Source: Burkholderiales bacterium
GTDB taxonomy: Bacteria > Pseudomonadota > Gammaproteobacteria > Burkholderiales > SG8-41
NCBI GenBank assembly: GCA_019751125.1
Contig: JAIENU010000124.1
Span: forward strand, 1-47,538
Length of the DNA stretch: 47,538 nucleotides
Direction: 5' to 3'
In this document: one piece after another, positions 8,409-17,397 of the stretch
How the letters are laid out: each line of letters starts with the position of its first letter
How positions within the stretch are numbered: position 1 is the stretch's first letter
The notes under the pieces: generated by a model
Database searches by the model: none
Seen by the model: only the letters and a program-made list of their open reading frames with translations
Told to the model about the DNA's origin: nothing
Program-made: the position numbers and the translations under genes

Positions 8409-9191
8409 TCAGTGCAACTGGCCGGGTGGCGTGCCAGCGCCCCCATCATCCGGCACCGCATCTTCGCTGGCCGCTGTTTCCACGGCGTCAGCGGCACCGG
8501 CGACGATCTCTTCGCCCCCGCCGGCTTCTTCCTCATCGCCGTCATCGACCAGACCCTCGCCCATGCTTACCGAAGGCAGCGGGGCAAAAGCGGCGTCCAG
8601 GTTCATCTCGCGGTTCGGCTGCTCCACCAGGCTGCCCAGCTCAGACAGCGGCGGCAGTTCCTCGAGTGAGCGCAGGTTGAGATCGTCGAGAAAGGTTTTG
8701 GTGGTCGCAAAAATTTCAGGGCGCCCCGGCACCTCGCGGTGACCGATGACATCGATCCAGCCGCGCGCCTCCAGCGCCTTGAGGATGCCCGGCGATACCG
8801 TCACGCCGCGAATCTCCTCAATATCGCCGCGCGTCACCGGCTGCTTGTAGGCCAGGATCGCCAGCGTCTCGAGGACTGCGCGCGAATATTTCGGGGGCTT
8901 CTCCGGATTGAGGCGATCGAGGAACTTCTGCGCCTCGGGACGGCTGCGGAAACGCCAGCCTGTCGCCACCGACACCAGTTCGACGCCCTTACCCTCCCAG
9001 TCGCCACGGATCTCCTCAAGCACCTTGCGCAGGGTGTCGTTGTCCAGCTTTTCCTCGAACAGTTTTTTCAGCGCGTTCAGCGACATCGGCTCCTGGCTCA
9101 CCAGCAGCGCGGTTTCCAGCACGTATTTGACGTGGGCGAGGTCGAGCGTCTGCTCTGCGGTCTGTTCTGTGTTCTGTTCATCCATGATCAT
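8409..9191 (-). CDS. scpB: Segregation and condensation protein B
   Basis: 260 residues. The core (about 15-185) has the two winged-helix domains of ScpB, including [19 protein letters not shown] and the [20 protein letters not shown] stretch. ScpB dimers join ScpA and an SMC protein in a condensin-like complex that compacts and segregates the chromosome. The C-terminal tail (about 200-260) is Asp/Glu/Ala/Gly-rich and looks disordered; such tails vary between species. Start overlaps the scpA stop as ATGA. An in-frame ATG two codons later (9185) is an equally good start. Convergent with the response regulator gene, 21 bp apart. Confidence 0.95.
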   Translation of the reverse strand: MIMDEQNTEQTAEQTLDLAHVKYVLETALLVSQEPMSLNALKKLFEEKLDNDTLRKVLEEIRGDWEGKGVELVSVATGWRFRSRPEAQKFLDRLNPEKPPKYSRAVLETLAILAYKQPVTRGDIEEIRGVTVSPGILKALEARGWIDVIGHREVPGRPEIFATTKTFLDDLNLRSLEELPPLSELGSLVEQPNREMNLDAAFAPLPSVSMGEGLVDDGDEEEAGGGEEIVAGAADAVETAASEDAVPDDGGAGTPPGQLH

Positions 9192-10009
9192 TGCACGGCG
9201 GCCACCGGGCCACCCCTGAGTTTGACGTAGATCGGCGCGTACGCCGCTTCCTGACTCACCACAATCAGCGTTTCCTTGGCCAGCTCGAGGATGGCGAGAA
9301 AAGACACCACCAGCACCGGCACGCCCTCTTCCGGCGTGAACAGCTTGTCAAAACCGATGTAATCCTGCGACTGCAGCAGACGCAGGATGCGTGTCATGTG
9401 CGAACGTACCGACAGCTGCTCGCGGGTGATTTTGTGATGGCGGGTGATCGAAGCACGCTGCAGTATGGCCAGCCACGCCTGGCGCAGGTCTTCGACATCG
9501 ACGTCGGGCAGTCGCAACGCCGCCTCGCGCTCGAACAGCACATGCACCAAGGAAAAATCACGGCCGAGCTGGGGCAGCTCGTTGATGCCCTGGGCGGCGA
9601 TCTTCATCTGCTCGTATTCCATCAGGCGGCGCACCAGCTCGGCACGCGGGTCTTCCTCAATGCTTTCGGCCGTCGCCGGGCGCGGCAGCAGCATCCGCGA
9701 CTTGATCTCGATCATCATCGCCGCCATCAGCAGGTACTCGGCGGCGAGTTCGAGCTGCTGGGTGCGCATCATCTCGACGTATTCGAGATACTGCTCCGTC
9801 AGCTTCGCCATCGGAATGTCGAGAACGCTGATGTTTTCCTTGCGGATCAGGTACAGCAGCAGGTCGAGCGGCCCCTCGAACTGATCGAGAAACACCTCCA
9901 GCGCATCCGGCGGAATGTAAAGATCCTGCGGAACCTCCAGCACCGGCTGGCCATAAACCTTGGCAACCGGCGCCTGCTCGGCAACCGGTTCGGGAGCGGC
10001 TTCAGTCAT
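9188..10009 (-). CDS. scpA: Segregation and condensation protein A (kleisin)
   Basis: About 273 residues. The family signature is clear: [20 protein letters not shown] near the N-terminus, then [20 protein letters not shown], and the C-terminal winged helix ([13 protein letters not shown]). ScpA is the kleisin that closes the SMC ring and binds ScpB, encoded immediately downstream with a 4-bp overlap. I start at the ATG at 10009; a GTG ten codons upstream (10039) is also in frame, and neither has a strong ribosome site. The N-terminal 30 residues before the core are Pro/Ala/Glu-rich and probably flexible. Confidence 0.95.
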   Translation of the reverse strand: MTEAAPEPVAEQAPVAKVYGQPVLEVPQDLYIPPDALEVFLDQFEGPLDLLLYLIRKENISVLDIPMAKLTEQYLEYVEMMRTQQLELAAEYLLMAAMMIEIKSRMLLPRPATAESIEEDPRAELVRRLMEYEQMKIAAQGINELPQLGRDFSLVHVLFEREAALRLPDVDVEDLRQAWLAILQRASITRHHKITREQLSVRSHMTRILRLLQSQDYIGFDKLFTPEEGVPVLVVSFLAILELAKETLIVVSQEAAYAPIYVKLRGGPVAAVQ

Positions 10010-10205
10010 AATGGGGAGGCATTGCGGGCCCGCGGACACATCTTGCGGGCGACAGGATCAAGTCGACGAATTGAGTCGGTGAAATTTGCGCTTGCTGCAT
10101 CGCTGTATTTTACGGGATTCAGCAGCACAACCCAATGCGCCGGCCCTGCATTTCATCGCAGCCGATGCGACCGGCATCAGCCCTCTGCATAAGCCCTTGA
10201 AGCAA

Positions 10206-10586
10206 TTACGCTTTGCGCACGGCCCCCGCCCGCAACGACAGCCATGCAAGCAGCAGGACCAGCAGCAGATGCAGCACCACCACCGCGGCCGCGACATAAG
10301 CGGCCACCGGCAACACGCCTTGCAGCAGACCCAGCACCCGCTGCCCATCCCACTGATACTGCGTCACCGTGGACGAGAAATACCCCGCCAACTCACCAGT
10401 GAGCACGATCAGCAACAAGGCTGCAAGCGGCGCCAGCCACGCCCACAGATAGAGCAGCCCCGCGTGCCGCCACCCCAACCGGCCGCTGCGCACGCGCAGC
10501 ACCAGCACCACTGCCAGCACCAGCGCTGCCAGCACAGCAGCCACCGGCGCACCGTAGAACATGGCGATCTTGATGCTCAGCCACAT
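10206..10586 (-). CDS. Small integral membrane protein of unknown function
   Basis: 126 residues with about three to four hydrophobic helices (roughly 9-30, 42-64, 85-118) and a basic C-terminus (RAGAVRKA). I do not recognise a family. The ATG follows the stop of the LysE-type gene with one base between, so it is probably translated by coupling and may work with, or simply ride on, that exporter. The GC-rich Ala/Leu/Val composition is normal for a membrane protein of this genome. Upstream of scpA lies a 196-bp stretch (10010-10205) in which I see no gene or clear signal. Confidence 0.7.
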   Translation of the reverse strand: MWLSIKIAMFYGAPVAAVLAALVLAVVLVLRVRSGRLGWRHAGLLYLWAWLAPLAALLLIVLTGELAGYFSSTVTQYQWDGQRVLGLLQGVLPVAAYVAAAVVVLHLLLVLLLAWLSLRAGAVRKA

Positions 10587-10587
10587 T

Positions 10588-11202
10588 TCAAACCCCCGTC
10601 AGCAGGATCAGCGCAACCAGCAGCAATACCAGCGAAGCGAGGCGGTTCAGGCCGGCGCCAAAACCCGCGCTCAGCGTGCGCCCCGCACGGGCCGCGGCCC
10701 CGGCATAGATCAGCTTCACCCCGCACACGGCCACCGCGGCAATCGCAATCACCGCCAGCGCATCGGCCCAGGTCAGCTGCTCCAGATCGATGAAGGCCGG
10801 AAAAAACCCGAGGTAGAACAGCACGGCCTTCTGGTCGCCTAACGTCAACAGGAAACCGGACATGAATGCTGAACGAGCCGCCGCGCCGCCCTGCGCGGGC
10901 ACGGCCGGCCGCGCTGCTGCCCGCCATAAACGCCAGGCCAGCCACAGCAGATACAGGGCGGCGAGAATGCGCAACCACTGGTGCGCCGGACCCACTGCCG
11001 CCACGAATGCATGAAGCCCGAAAATCGCGAGCACGATAAACAGCGTGTCCGCAGTGACAATACCCAGCGTCACCCAGGCGCCCTGAAAAAATCCCCCGGA
11101 AGCCGCACGCGCGGTAACCGCCAGCACGCTGACACCAGGCACGGCGGCCAGCACCAGCATGGCAGTGAACAGCGCCAGCGCGCTGTGTAGGCTCAGAGTC
11201 AT
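10588..11202 (-). CDS. LysE/RhtB-family exporter
   Basis: 204 residues from the ATG at 11202. Hallmarks of the LysE/RhtB translocator family: N-terminal helix with VLAAVPGVSVLAVTARAASGG (family consensus PGP, here PGV), five to six predicted helices, and the central FMSGFLLTLGDQKAVLFYLGFFPAF (consensus NPKA, here DQKA). The family exports amino acids or related small molecules. The open frame runs upstream to 11307 but those 35 residues overlap comEC and have no family counterpart. The change of the usual NPK to DQK may shift the substrate. A copy of the AT-rich repeat lies just upstream (11213-11242), between comEC and this start. Confidence 0.85.
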   Translation of the reverse strand: MTLSLHSALALFTAMLVLAAVPGVSVLAVTARAASGGFFQGAWVTLGIVTADTLFIVLAIFGLHAFVAAVGPAHQWLRILAALYLLWLAWRLWRAAARPAVPAQGGAAARSAFMSGFLLTLGDQKAVLFYLGFFPAFIDLEQLTWADALAVIAIAAVAVCGVKLIYAGAAARAGRTLSAGFGAGLNRLASLVLLLVALILLTGV

Positions 11203-11212
11203 CGTGTATCCG

Positions 11213-11242
11213 GTATGCGATTGTTTTTGTTTAACATTTTTA
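11213..11242 (+). repeat. AT-rich dispersed element, copy F
   Basis: Core GTATGCGATTGTTTT, 12 of 15 matches to the consensus ATAAGCCATTGTTTT, followed after 9 bases by a run of five T ending at the comEC stop codon. Lies in the short gap between comEC and the LysE-type gene, opposite in direction to both. Confidence 0.6.
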
Positions 11243-13639
11243 AAACCCGGCCGCCAGCATCTCATCCACCACACCACCCACCCGCGGCGCATGCCAGTAG
11301 CGCACATGGCGGTCGCGGTGGCGCGTCACCACCGGCGGCCGTCCTGCGACCAGTTCAACGCCGATCGCACCATCCTGGTCGGTACGCAGCCCCACGCTGC
11401 CCAGCGCCGCGTAACGTGCCACCACTTCCGGATGCGGATGGCGGAAGGCATTGCGGTAACCCACCGGAAAAATCACCAGCCGTGGCGCCACCGCCGCGAC
11501 AAAAGCCGGCGATGATGAAGTCCGGCTGCCCTGGTGCGGCGCCACCAGCACATCGGCTTTCAGTTTTTCCGGCAGCGTTGCCAGCAAGGTCTGTTCGCCG
11601 CGTTTTTCAATATCGGCGGGAATCAGCACACTGCCGCCCGCCGCCGTGATCTTCAGCACACAGCTGCGCTCATTGTCCTTCAGGTTCGGCGCAGTGACGG
11701 TCGCAGCATCAGGATGCAGCATCTCGAAATACACACCATTCCAGTCCCAGCCCTGGCCGGCGCGGCAGCGCTGCTCCTGCGGGCCGACCAGCAGCAGCGG
11801 ATCAAGGTCCGGCAGCGACGACAGCAATGTTTCCACCGGCAGCGCCTGCAGCACCGACATCGCACCACCGGTGTGGTCGGCATCGTCGTGGCTGACGATC
11901 ATCGTGTCGAGGCGGCGGATGCCGGCGGCGCGCAGGAAAGGCACAATCACCCGGCTGCCGCTGTCCGCGCCGGGGCCAAAGCCGGGGCCGGTATCAAAAA
12001 GCAGCGCGTGATCCCGGGTCTGCGCCACCACCGACAATCCCTGGCCGACATCGAGCACAGTCAGCCGCAGCGAGCCTTCGGCTGGCGGTGCAGGCGCAAG
12101 CAGCAGCAAGGGCAGGAAGGCAATGGCACCGAGCCAGCGGGCCGGAAATCCGCGCGGCAACAGCAGCCACAGCACACCCGCCAGTGCCGTCACCACCGTC
12201 CATGGTGGCGGTGCGTGCTGCTCCCAGGCGGCCGCCGGCAATGCCGCGAGCCACTCCAGCGCAGTCGCGCAAATCGCCATCAGCCACTGCGCAAACTGCA
12301 GCACGGCATCGAAGGGCAAGACACTGCCGGCCAGCGCCAGTGGCACCACCACCAGGCTCACCAGCGGTATCGCCAGCGCGTTGGCGAGCGGCGAGATCAG
12401 CGACACCTGCTGGAACAGCGTGATCAGCACCGGCACCAGCGCCAGCGTTACCGCCCACTGCACGCGTGCCCAGGTGACCAGCCAGTGCGCGGTCTGCAGC
12501 CGGTTCACCGACACCAGCATGATCACCGCCACCGCACCGAAGGACAACCAGAAGCCGGCGGCAAGCACCGCCCAGGGATCGATCACCAGCACCAGCAGCA
12601 AAGCCAGCGCCAGTACATGCCCCGCCGATGTCGCGCGGCCCAGCCACAATGCGAGGGCCACCACGGCGAGCATGAACACCGTACGCTGCGCCGGCACCGC
12701 GAAACCGGCAAGCAGCGCATAGCCCAGCGCCGCCAACAAGCCAGCCACTGCCGCCGCGCGCACCGCCGGCAGCATCAGCGTCAGCCGCGCACTGCGCCGC
12801 CACAAGGCATTGACCAGCGCGAAAGCCAGCCCCGACAGCATGGTGACGTGCAAACCAGAGATCGACATCAGGTGGTTCACCCCGGTGCGCGTGAACACCT
12901 GCCACTGCTCGACCGGAATTGCGCGCTGGTCGCCCATCACCAGCGCGATGATCACACCGGCCGCCGGCGCATCACCCAGTGCCGTGCGGATGCGCTCGCG
13001 CAGGCGTTCGCGCAGGGCTGCAACGCGGTAACCCGCGCCGGAAGCCTGCACCGCAAACCGCTGCTTTTCACCTTTGGGACGCACGTAGCCGGTGGCGCGG
13101 ATGCCGCGTTCAAGCAGCCAGGCCTCGTAATCAAAGCCGTTCGGATTGGCGAGGCCGTGCGGCCGCTTCAAACGTACGGTCAGCCGCCAGCGCTCGCCGG
13201 CGTGCACTTCCGGCAGCACTGCAGGGCCGCCATCACGCGCACCGGCACCCCACCACGACAGCACGATGCGCCGCGGCACCTGCGCCTCGGGTGTCTGCAC
13301 ACCCTCCACATCGAACTCGAAGCGCAGGCTGCGGTCGTACGCCTGAGGCAATCCAGCAACCACACCGGTCACCGTAATGTCACGCCCTTCCCATTCCGCC
13401 GGCAGCGCATCGGCCATCCTGGCCTGTGCCAGCCACGCCGCCCAGAAAAAACCGCTGCCTGCAGCGAGCAACACCAGGCACAGCCGCGCCAGCCAGCGCC
13501 CTGCCCTGCCAGCGCGCCACAGCAGCAGCGCCAAGAGGCCTGGCATCAGCAGCCAGCCGGCCGTGGCGATGTCCGGCAGCAGCGGCTGCAATTGCAGCCA
13601 CCACACGCCCAGGGCAAAAGCAATGACAGCAGGAATCAT
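11240..13639 (-). CDS. comEC: DNA internalization protein ComEC/Rec2
   Basis: 799 residues, normal for ComEC. Order: N-terminal helices (about 1-75), a soluble OB-fold-like domain (about 85-200), the multi-helix Competence domain containing NHLMSISGLHVTMLSGL (about 250-500), and a C-terminal metallo-beta-lactamase-like domain that starts at LTVLDVGQGLSVV and holds SHDDADHTGG (the HxxxDH metal motif). ComEC is the inner-membrane channel that takes up single-stranded DNA during transformation. All domains are present and uninterrupted, so the gene looks functional. Divergent from the DUF2062 gene. No other competence gene is in the window. Confidence 0.95.
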   Translation of the reverse strand: MIPAVIAFALGVWWLQLQPLLPDIATAGWLLMPGLLALLLWRAGRAGRWLARLCLVLLAAGSGFFWAAWLAQARMADALPAEWEGRDITVTGVVAGLPQAYDRSLRFEFDVEGVQTPEAQVPRRIVLSWWGAGARDGGPAVLPEVHAGERWRLTVRLKRPHGLANPNGFDYEAWLLERGIRATGYVRPKGEKQRFAVQASGAGYRVAALRERLRERIRTALGDAPAAGVIIALVMGDQRAIPVEQWQVFTRTGVNHLMSISGLHVTMLSGLAFALVNALWRRSARLTLMLPAVRAAAVAGLLAALGYALLAGFAVPAQRTVFMLAVVALALWLGRATSAGHVLALALLLVLVIDPWAVLAAGFWLSFGAVAVIMLVSVNRLQTAHWLVTWARVQWAVTLALVPVLITLFQQVSLISPLANALAIPLVSLVVVPLALAGSVLPFDAVLQFAQWLMAICATALEWLAALPAAAWEQHAPPPWTVVTALAGVLWLLLPRGFPARWLGAIAFLPLLLLAPAPPAEGSLRLTVLDVGQGLSVVAQTRDHALLFDTGPGFGPGADSGSRVIVPFLRAAGIRRLDTMIVSHDDADHTGGAMSVLQALPVETLLSSLPDLDPLLLVGPQEQRCRAGQGWDWNGVYFEMLHPDAATVTAPNLKDNERSCVLKITAAGGSVLIPADIEKRGEQTLLATLPEKLKADVLVAPHQGSRTSSSPAFVAAVAPRLVIFPVGYRNAFRHPHPEVVARYAALGSVGLRTDQDGAIGVELVAGRPPVVTRHRDRHVRYWHAPRVGGVVDEMLAAGF

Positions 13640-13712
13640 TCAGACCTAACGCCCGCCAGCCGCCGCCGCTGACCGTAGCCGTTAGAATCCGGCAATCGCA
13701 GTCTGAAAAACC

Positions 13713-14261
13713 ATGCCCCGCAAGCATTTCCGCAAATACCTGCCCTCCCACGAGTCGATCACCGGCAACCGTTTCATTGCCTGCTTCGGCCCCTGGCTGC
13801 GCCATCACAACCTGTGGCACCTGCACCGGCGCTCGGTCGCCGGCGGCGTCGCGGTCGGCCTGTTCGCCGGATTGATACCGGGGCCTTTGCAGATTCTCAC
13901 CGGCGTGCTGCTGTCGATCCTGTTCCGTGTCAACCTGCCGGTGGCCGCAATCACCACGGTCTATACCAACCCGCTGACCATCGTGCCGCTGTATATCCTG
14001 GCCTATCAGTACGGTTCACTGGTCACCGGTGGCAACGGCGGTGCCGCCGCGATCAGCACCTTCAGTACCGAAGGCCTGTCCTGGAGCCAATGGCTGCCGG
14101 CCCTGATTGACTGGATGGCTTCGCTTGGCAAACCGCTGGCTATCGGCCTGCCCTTGCTGGCGCTGACCCTCGCCGCGATCGGTTATCTGCTGGTCGACAC
14201 GGCATGGAAACTCTATGTCCGTCTCGCCTGGCAGAAACGCTGCCAGCGCAAACCGTCATGA
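13713..14261 (+). CDS. DUF2062-domain membrane protein
   Basis: 182 residues. The DUF2062 signature covers most of the protein: HRRSVAGGVAVGLFAGLIPG, then LLSILFRVNLPVAAITTVYT with NPLTIVPLYILAYQYG. There are two hydrophobic segments in this core plus a C-terminal helix (about 140-165), followed by a basic tail. Function in the family is not established; members are common in Proteobacteria next to lipid, cell-envelope or comEC genes, as here. The start is 73 bp from the divergent comEC start. The stop overlaps the next gene as ATGA. Confidence 0.88.
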   Translation: MPRKHFRKYLPSHESITGNRFIACFGPWLRHHNLWHLHRRSVAGGVAVGLFAGLIPGPLQILTGVLLSILFRVNLPVAAITTVYTNPLTIVPLYILAYQYGSLVTGGNGGAAAISTFSTEGLSWSQWLPALIDWMASLGKPLAIGLPLLALTLAAIGYLLVDTAWKLYVRLAWQKRCQRKPS

Positions 14262-14887
14262 CCGGAACCACCAAACCCAAATACTGGCTGCGCGCCACGC
14301 GCGAACTCGGTGCCGCCGATCCGGTGATGGCCGGACTGATCACCCGATACCGCGGCCTGACGCTGGCCAGCCGCGGCGACGCCTTCCAGACGCTTGCACG
14401 CTCGATTGTCGGCCAGCAGATTTCGGTGAAGGCGGCGCAAAGCGTGTGGGACCGCTTTGTCGCCGAAGTCGGCGTGATGGAACCGAAGCGCGTGCTGCGC
14501 AAAACGGTCGAGCAGCTGCGCAGCTGCGGGCTCTCCGGCCAGAAGGTGAATTACCTGCGTGACCTTTCCGCGCGGTTTGCCGAAGGTGCGATCGACGTCA
14601 GCCAGTGGCACAGCATGGATGACGAAGCGCTGATCGACGAACTCACTGAAGTCAAAGGCATCGGCCGCTGGACCGCGGAAATGTTTTTGATTTTTTACCT
14701 GACCCGCCCCGACGTGTTTCCGCTCGCCGATATCGGCCTGCAGCGAGCGATGGAGCTGCACTACAACCGCGGACGCAAACTCTCCGAGCGACGCATCACC
14801 ACGCTGGGCCGGCTGTGGTCGCCTTGGCGCTCGGTGGCGACCTGGTATCTGTGGCGCAGCCTCGATCCCATCCCTGTCGAATATTAA
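14258..14887 (+). CDS. DNA-3-methyladenine glycosylase II (AlkA-like, HhH-GPD)
   Basis: 209 residues from the ATG at 14258, which overlaps the preceding stop (ATGA). The HhH-GPD core is plain: ARSIVGQQISVKAAQSVWDR, the helix-hairpin-helix EVKGIGRWTAEMFLIFYL, and the catalytic Asp in FPLADIGLQRAM. The enzyme removes alkylated purines from DNA by cleaving the glycosidic bond, the first step of base-excision repair. It is shorter than E. coli AlkA (282) because the N-terminal TATA-like domain is missing, as in many betaproteobacterial and Gram-positive members. An upstream ATG at 14204 would overlap the DUF2062 gene by 58 bp and adds no conserved residues. Confidence 0.9.
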   Translation: MTGTTKPKYWLRATRELGAADPVMAGLITRYRGLTLASRGDAFQTLARSIVGQQISVKAAQSVWDRFVAEVGVMEPKRVLRKTVEQLRSCGLSGQKVNYLRDLSARFAEGAIDVSQWHSMDDEALIDELTEVKGIGRWTAEMFLIFYLTRPDVFPLADIGLQRAMELHYNRGRKLSERRITTLGRLWSPWRSVATWYLWRSLDPIPVEY

Positions 14888-14914
14888 AAATAATCAATAA
14901 AAACAATGGTTTAT
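14885..14914 (-). repeat. AT-rich dispersed element, copy D
   Basis: On the minus strand the core reads ATAAACCATTGTTTT (14 of 15 to consensus) and is followed nine bases later by a run of five T. It fills the gap between the alkA-like stop and the next gene, and its end overlaps that gene's ATG, leaving no room for a ribosome site. Confidence 0.7.
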
Positions 14915-15275
14915 GAATAATCCCGAGGGCCAGGCCGCCCCACCGGAAGTATTGACGCTCGATTACCGGGCCTTCCTTGAGGCCTACGGCAAAGGCGAAG
15001 TCATCGTCAATTTCGAGCGCAAGGCCGCCGCCAAATTCCTCAGCGCACGCATGCTGCTACCGCTGTTCATGCTGCCGGTGCTGGGCATCGGCGTGTCGCT
15101 GGCGCTGGTCGGCTGGCTGTGGACCGGGCTTGCAGTGATCGGCCTGGCGATCCTGATCCCGCGGGTGGTCAAGGGCGGCGCGCCGCATTTCCTGATGCAG
15201 CAAATACTCGAGGATGGAGGTCTGTACCGCGAGTTGCTCGCCGGCAAGGTGATCGAAGTGGTGAAGCGAAACTGA
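14913..15275 (+). CDS. Small conserved-looking membrane protein, unknown function
   Basis: 120 residues: a polar N-terminus (1-45, with LDYRAFLEAYGKGEVIVNFE), two adjacent helices (about 46-85, MLLPLFMLPVLGIGVSLALVG and the next hydrophobic run), and a soluble C-terminus (HFLMQQILEDGGLYRELLAGK). I do not recognise a characterised family. The ATG has no ribosome site because the AT-rich repeat (copy D) occupies that position, so the start is uncertain, though coding potential across the frame is good. It ends base to base with lolD, which points the other way. Confidence 0.72.
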   Translation: MNNPEGQAAPPEVLTLDYRAFLEAYGKGEVIVNFERKAAAKFLSARMLLPLFMLPVLGIGVSLALVGWLWTGLAVIGLAILIPRVVKGGAPHFLMQQILEDGGLYRELLAGKVIEVVKRN

Positions 15276-15959
15276 TCAGGCCGCTTTAAGCACGCCGTCA
15301 TCCAGCTTCAGGATGCGGTCGGCGCGTTCCGCGATGCGCGGGTCGTGGGTGACGATGACAAAGCTGGTTTTGGTCTCACGGTTAAGCTGCAGCATCAGGT
15401 CGAACACGGTCTCCGCAGTGCGTCTGTCCAGATTGCCGGTGGGTTCATCGGCCAGCACGCAGGCCGGTTTGGTCACCAGCGCCCGCGCCAGTGCTGCACG
15501 CTGGCGCTCACCGCCGGACAATTCACCCGGCGTATGCTTCAGGCGATGGCCGAGGCCGACCTTCTCCAGTATCCCCCGCGCCTCGCGCAGCGCCTCCTCG
15601 CGCGGCAGGCGGCGGATGATCAGCGGCATCGCCACGTTTTCTTCCGCGCTGAATTCCGGCAGCAGGTGGTGGAACTGGTAGACAAAGCCCAGCGCGCGGT
15701 TGCGCATCTCGCCGCGGCGCTTTTCGCTCTGCCCCGCCAGCGGCTCGCCGAGGATGCGCACATCGCCGCCATCCGCGGCATCCAGCCCGCCGAGCAGATG
15801 CAGCAGCGTGCTCTTGCCCGAGCCCGAAGCACCGATGATGGCGATACGTTCACCCGCCTGCACCTCGAGGTCGATGCCGAGCAGCACCGGCACCGCATCC
15901 GCTCCCTGGCGGTAGGCCTTGCGCAAGCCGGAGCAAAGCAGGACCGGGGTATCACTCAT
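15276..15959 (-). CDS. lolD: Lipoprotein-releasing system ATP-binding protein
   Basis: 227 residues, a full ABC ATPase: Walker A GASGSGKS (about 44-51), Q-loop [17 protein letters not shown] typical of LolD/MacB-type ATPases, signature [15 protein letters not shown], Walker [13 protein letters not shown], and H-loop THD. With LolC/E it extracts lipoproteins from the inner membrane and hands them to LolA. The gene overlaps the end of lolC/E by 8 bp. The '[10 protein letters not shown]' stretch separates LolD from FtsE-like relatives. Confident. Confidence 0.96.
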   Translation of the reverse strand: MSDTPVLLCSGLRKAYRQGADAVPVLLGIDLEVQAGERIAIIGASGSGKSTLLHLLGGLDAADGGDVRILGEPLAGQSEKRRGEMRNRALGFVYQFHHLLPEFSAEENVAMPLIIRRLPREEALREARGILEKVGLGHRLKHTPGELSGGERQRAALARALVTKPACVLADEPTGNLDRRTAETVFDLMLQLNRETKTSFVIVTHDPRIAERADRILKLDDGVLKAA

Positions 15960-17208
15960 AACGCAGCGCCTCCGCCGGATTGACCCGCGCCGCGCGCCAG
16001 CTTGGATAGATCGTCGCCACCACCGCCAGCACGAAGGCCACCACCGCGGTGGTGATCACATCGCCCGCCTGCAGCTGCGACGGCAGGTCGGCGATCTGGT
16101 AGACGTCCTGCGGCATGAATTTCACGCGGAACAGGCGCTCGATGAAACCGACAATGCTGTCCACATGCAGCGCACCGAGGATGCCGAAGACAATGCCGCA
16201 GGCCACACCGACGGTGCCGATCAGCGTGCCCTGCACCATGAAGATGCGCATGATCTCGCCGGGTGATGCACCCATGGTGCGCAGGATCGCGATGTCGGCC
16301 TGCTTTTCCTTCACCACCATGAACAGGCTCGACACCATGTTGAAGGCGGCGATGGCGATGATGAAAAACAGCAGCAGCGACATCATGCGTTTTTCCAGCT
16401 CCACCGCGCGGAAATAGGTCGAGTTGAACTGCGACCAGTCGGACACCGACACCTCCGGGGACAGAATGCCGAGCAGCTCGCGCACCACGCTGCGCGCCTG
16501 CAGCAGGTCATCCAGGCGCAGGCGCACGCCGCTGACCTGGCCGTCCATGCGATAGAGGCGCTGCGCATCCTCGATGTGGATCACCGCCAGCCCGGCATCG
16601 ATCTCGTAATGGCCGATCTCGAAAATCCCGGTCACCGTGAACTGGCGCAGCCGCGGCAACACGCCGGCCGGCGTCACCTGGCCCTGCGGCGCCACCAGCA
16701 CGATGCGCTCGCCGATGGTGACACCCAGCGCGCGCGCCAGCGGTGCGCCCAGCGCCACGTTGTATTCGCCGGATTTCAGCGTATCGAGCGAACCGGCTTT
16801 CATGTGTGAACCGATCTCGCTGACTGTCGCCTCCTGCGCCGGCTCGATGCCGCGCAGGAAGGCGCCGCGCACATTGCCGCCACTGGTGAGCAGCCCCTGC
16901 GCCGAGACATAGGGCGCCGCCGCCTTGACCCGCGGATGCTTCAGCGCGGCCCCGGCCACCGAACGCCAGTCGCGCAGCGACTCGCCGAGCCCGGAAATCT
17001 GCACATGCGCCACCGCATTAAGCATGCGCGTGCGCACCTCGCGCTGGAAGCCGTTGAATACCGAGAGCACGGTGATCAGCACCGTCATGCCCAGCGCAAT
17101 GCCGAGCACCGAAATCAGCGAAATCACCGAAATGAAACGGGTGCGCTGGCGAGAGCGGGTGTAGCGCAGGCCGACAAACAGCGGAAAGGATTGCCGTGCA
17201 GAAAACAT
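15952..17208 (-). CDS. Lipoprotein-releasing system permease LolC/LolE
   Basis: 418 residues from the ATG at 17208. One N-terminal helix ([20 protein letters not shown], about 25-48), a large periplasmic MacB-like domain (about 50-270), then three helices near the C-terminus ending in [19 protein letters not shown], the classic LolC/E tail. Many betaproteobacteria carry a single gene of this type in place of separate lolC and lolE, which fits the one copy here. The frame is open upstream to 17754 but that part is antisense to the next gene and has no family match. First gene of a lolC/E-lolD operon. Confidence 0.94.
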   Translation of the reverse strand: MFSARQSFPLFVGLRYTRSRQRTRFISVISLISVLGIALGMTVLITVLSVFNGFQREVRTRMLNAVAHVQISGLGESLRDWRSVAGAALKHPRVKAAAPYVSAQGLLTSGGNVRGAFLRGIEPAQEATVSEIGSHMKAGSLDTLKSGEYNVALGAPLARALGVTIGERIVLVAPQGQVTPAGVLPRLRQFTVTGIFEIGHYEIDAGLAVIHIEDAQRLYRMDGQVSGVRLRLDDLLQARSVVRELLGILSPEVSVSDWSQFNSTYFRAVELEKRMMSLLLFFIIAIAAFNMVSSLFMVVKEKQADIAILRTMGASPGEIMRIFMVQGTLIGTVGVACGIVFGILGALHVDSIVGFIERLFRVKFMPQDVYQIADLPSQLQAGDVITTAVVAFVLAVVATIYPSWRAARVNPAEALRYE

Positions 17209-17324
17209 CAGTGTGAACTGGATTCGGGAAAGATGATTTGAGAAACATGCAGTGTGCCACAAACACCGCGGATGCCGATGCTGCCGTGACCGGATGCGGC
17301 GACCGGAAACGAGGAGCCTTCGCC

Positions 17325-17330
17325 TATAAT
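17325..17330 (+). promoter_or_regulatory. Probable -10 box for rpfE-like gene and recJ
   Basis: A perfect TATAAT in the 189-bp divergent region between lolC/E and the rpfE-like gene, about 70 bp before the GTG start. The region 17 bp upstream (ACCGGA) is a poor -35, so the promoter may need an activator. Confidence 0.4.
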
Positions 17331-17397
17331 CAGCAGACGTTTTGAATTCCGTTTTTCGACCCGCGCTTCCACTGATCAGTTCCCCCGGCCTTTCATC

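Noticed and set aside
11534..13672. 712-codon open frame antisense to comEC
   Set aside because: Gln/His/Arg-rich translation without any domain; typical of the antisense frame of a GC-rich gene. ComEC on the other strand has complete domains.
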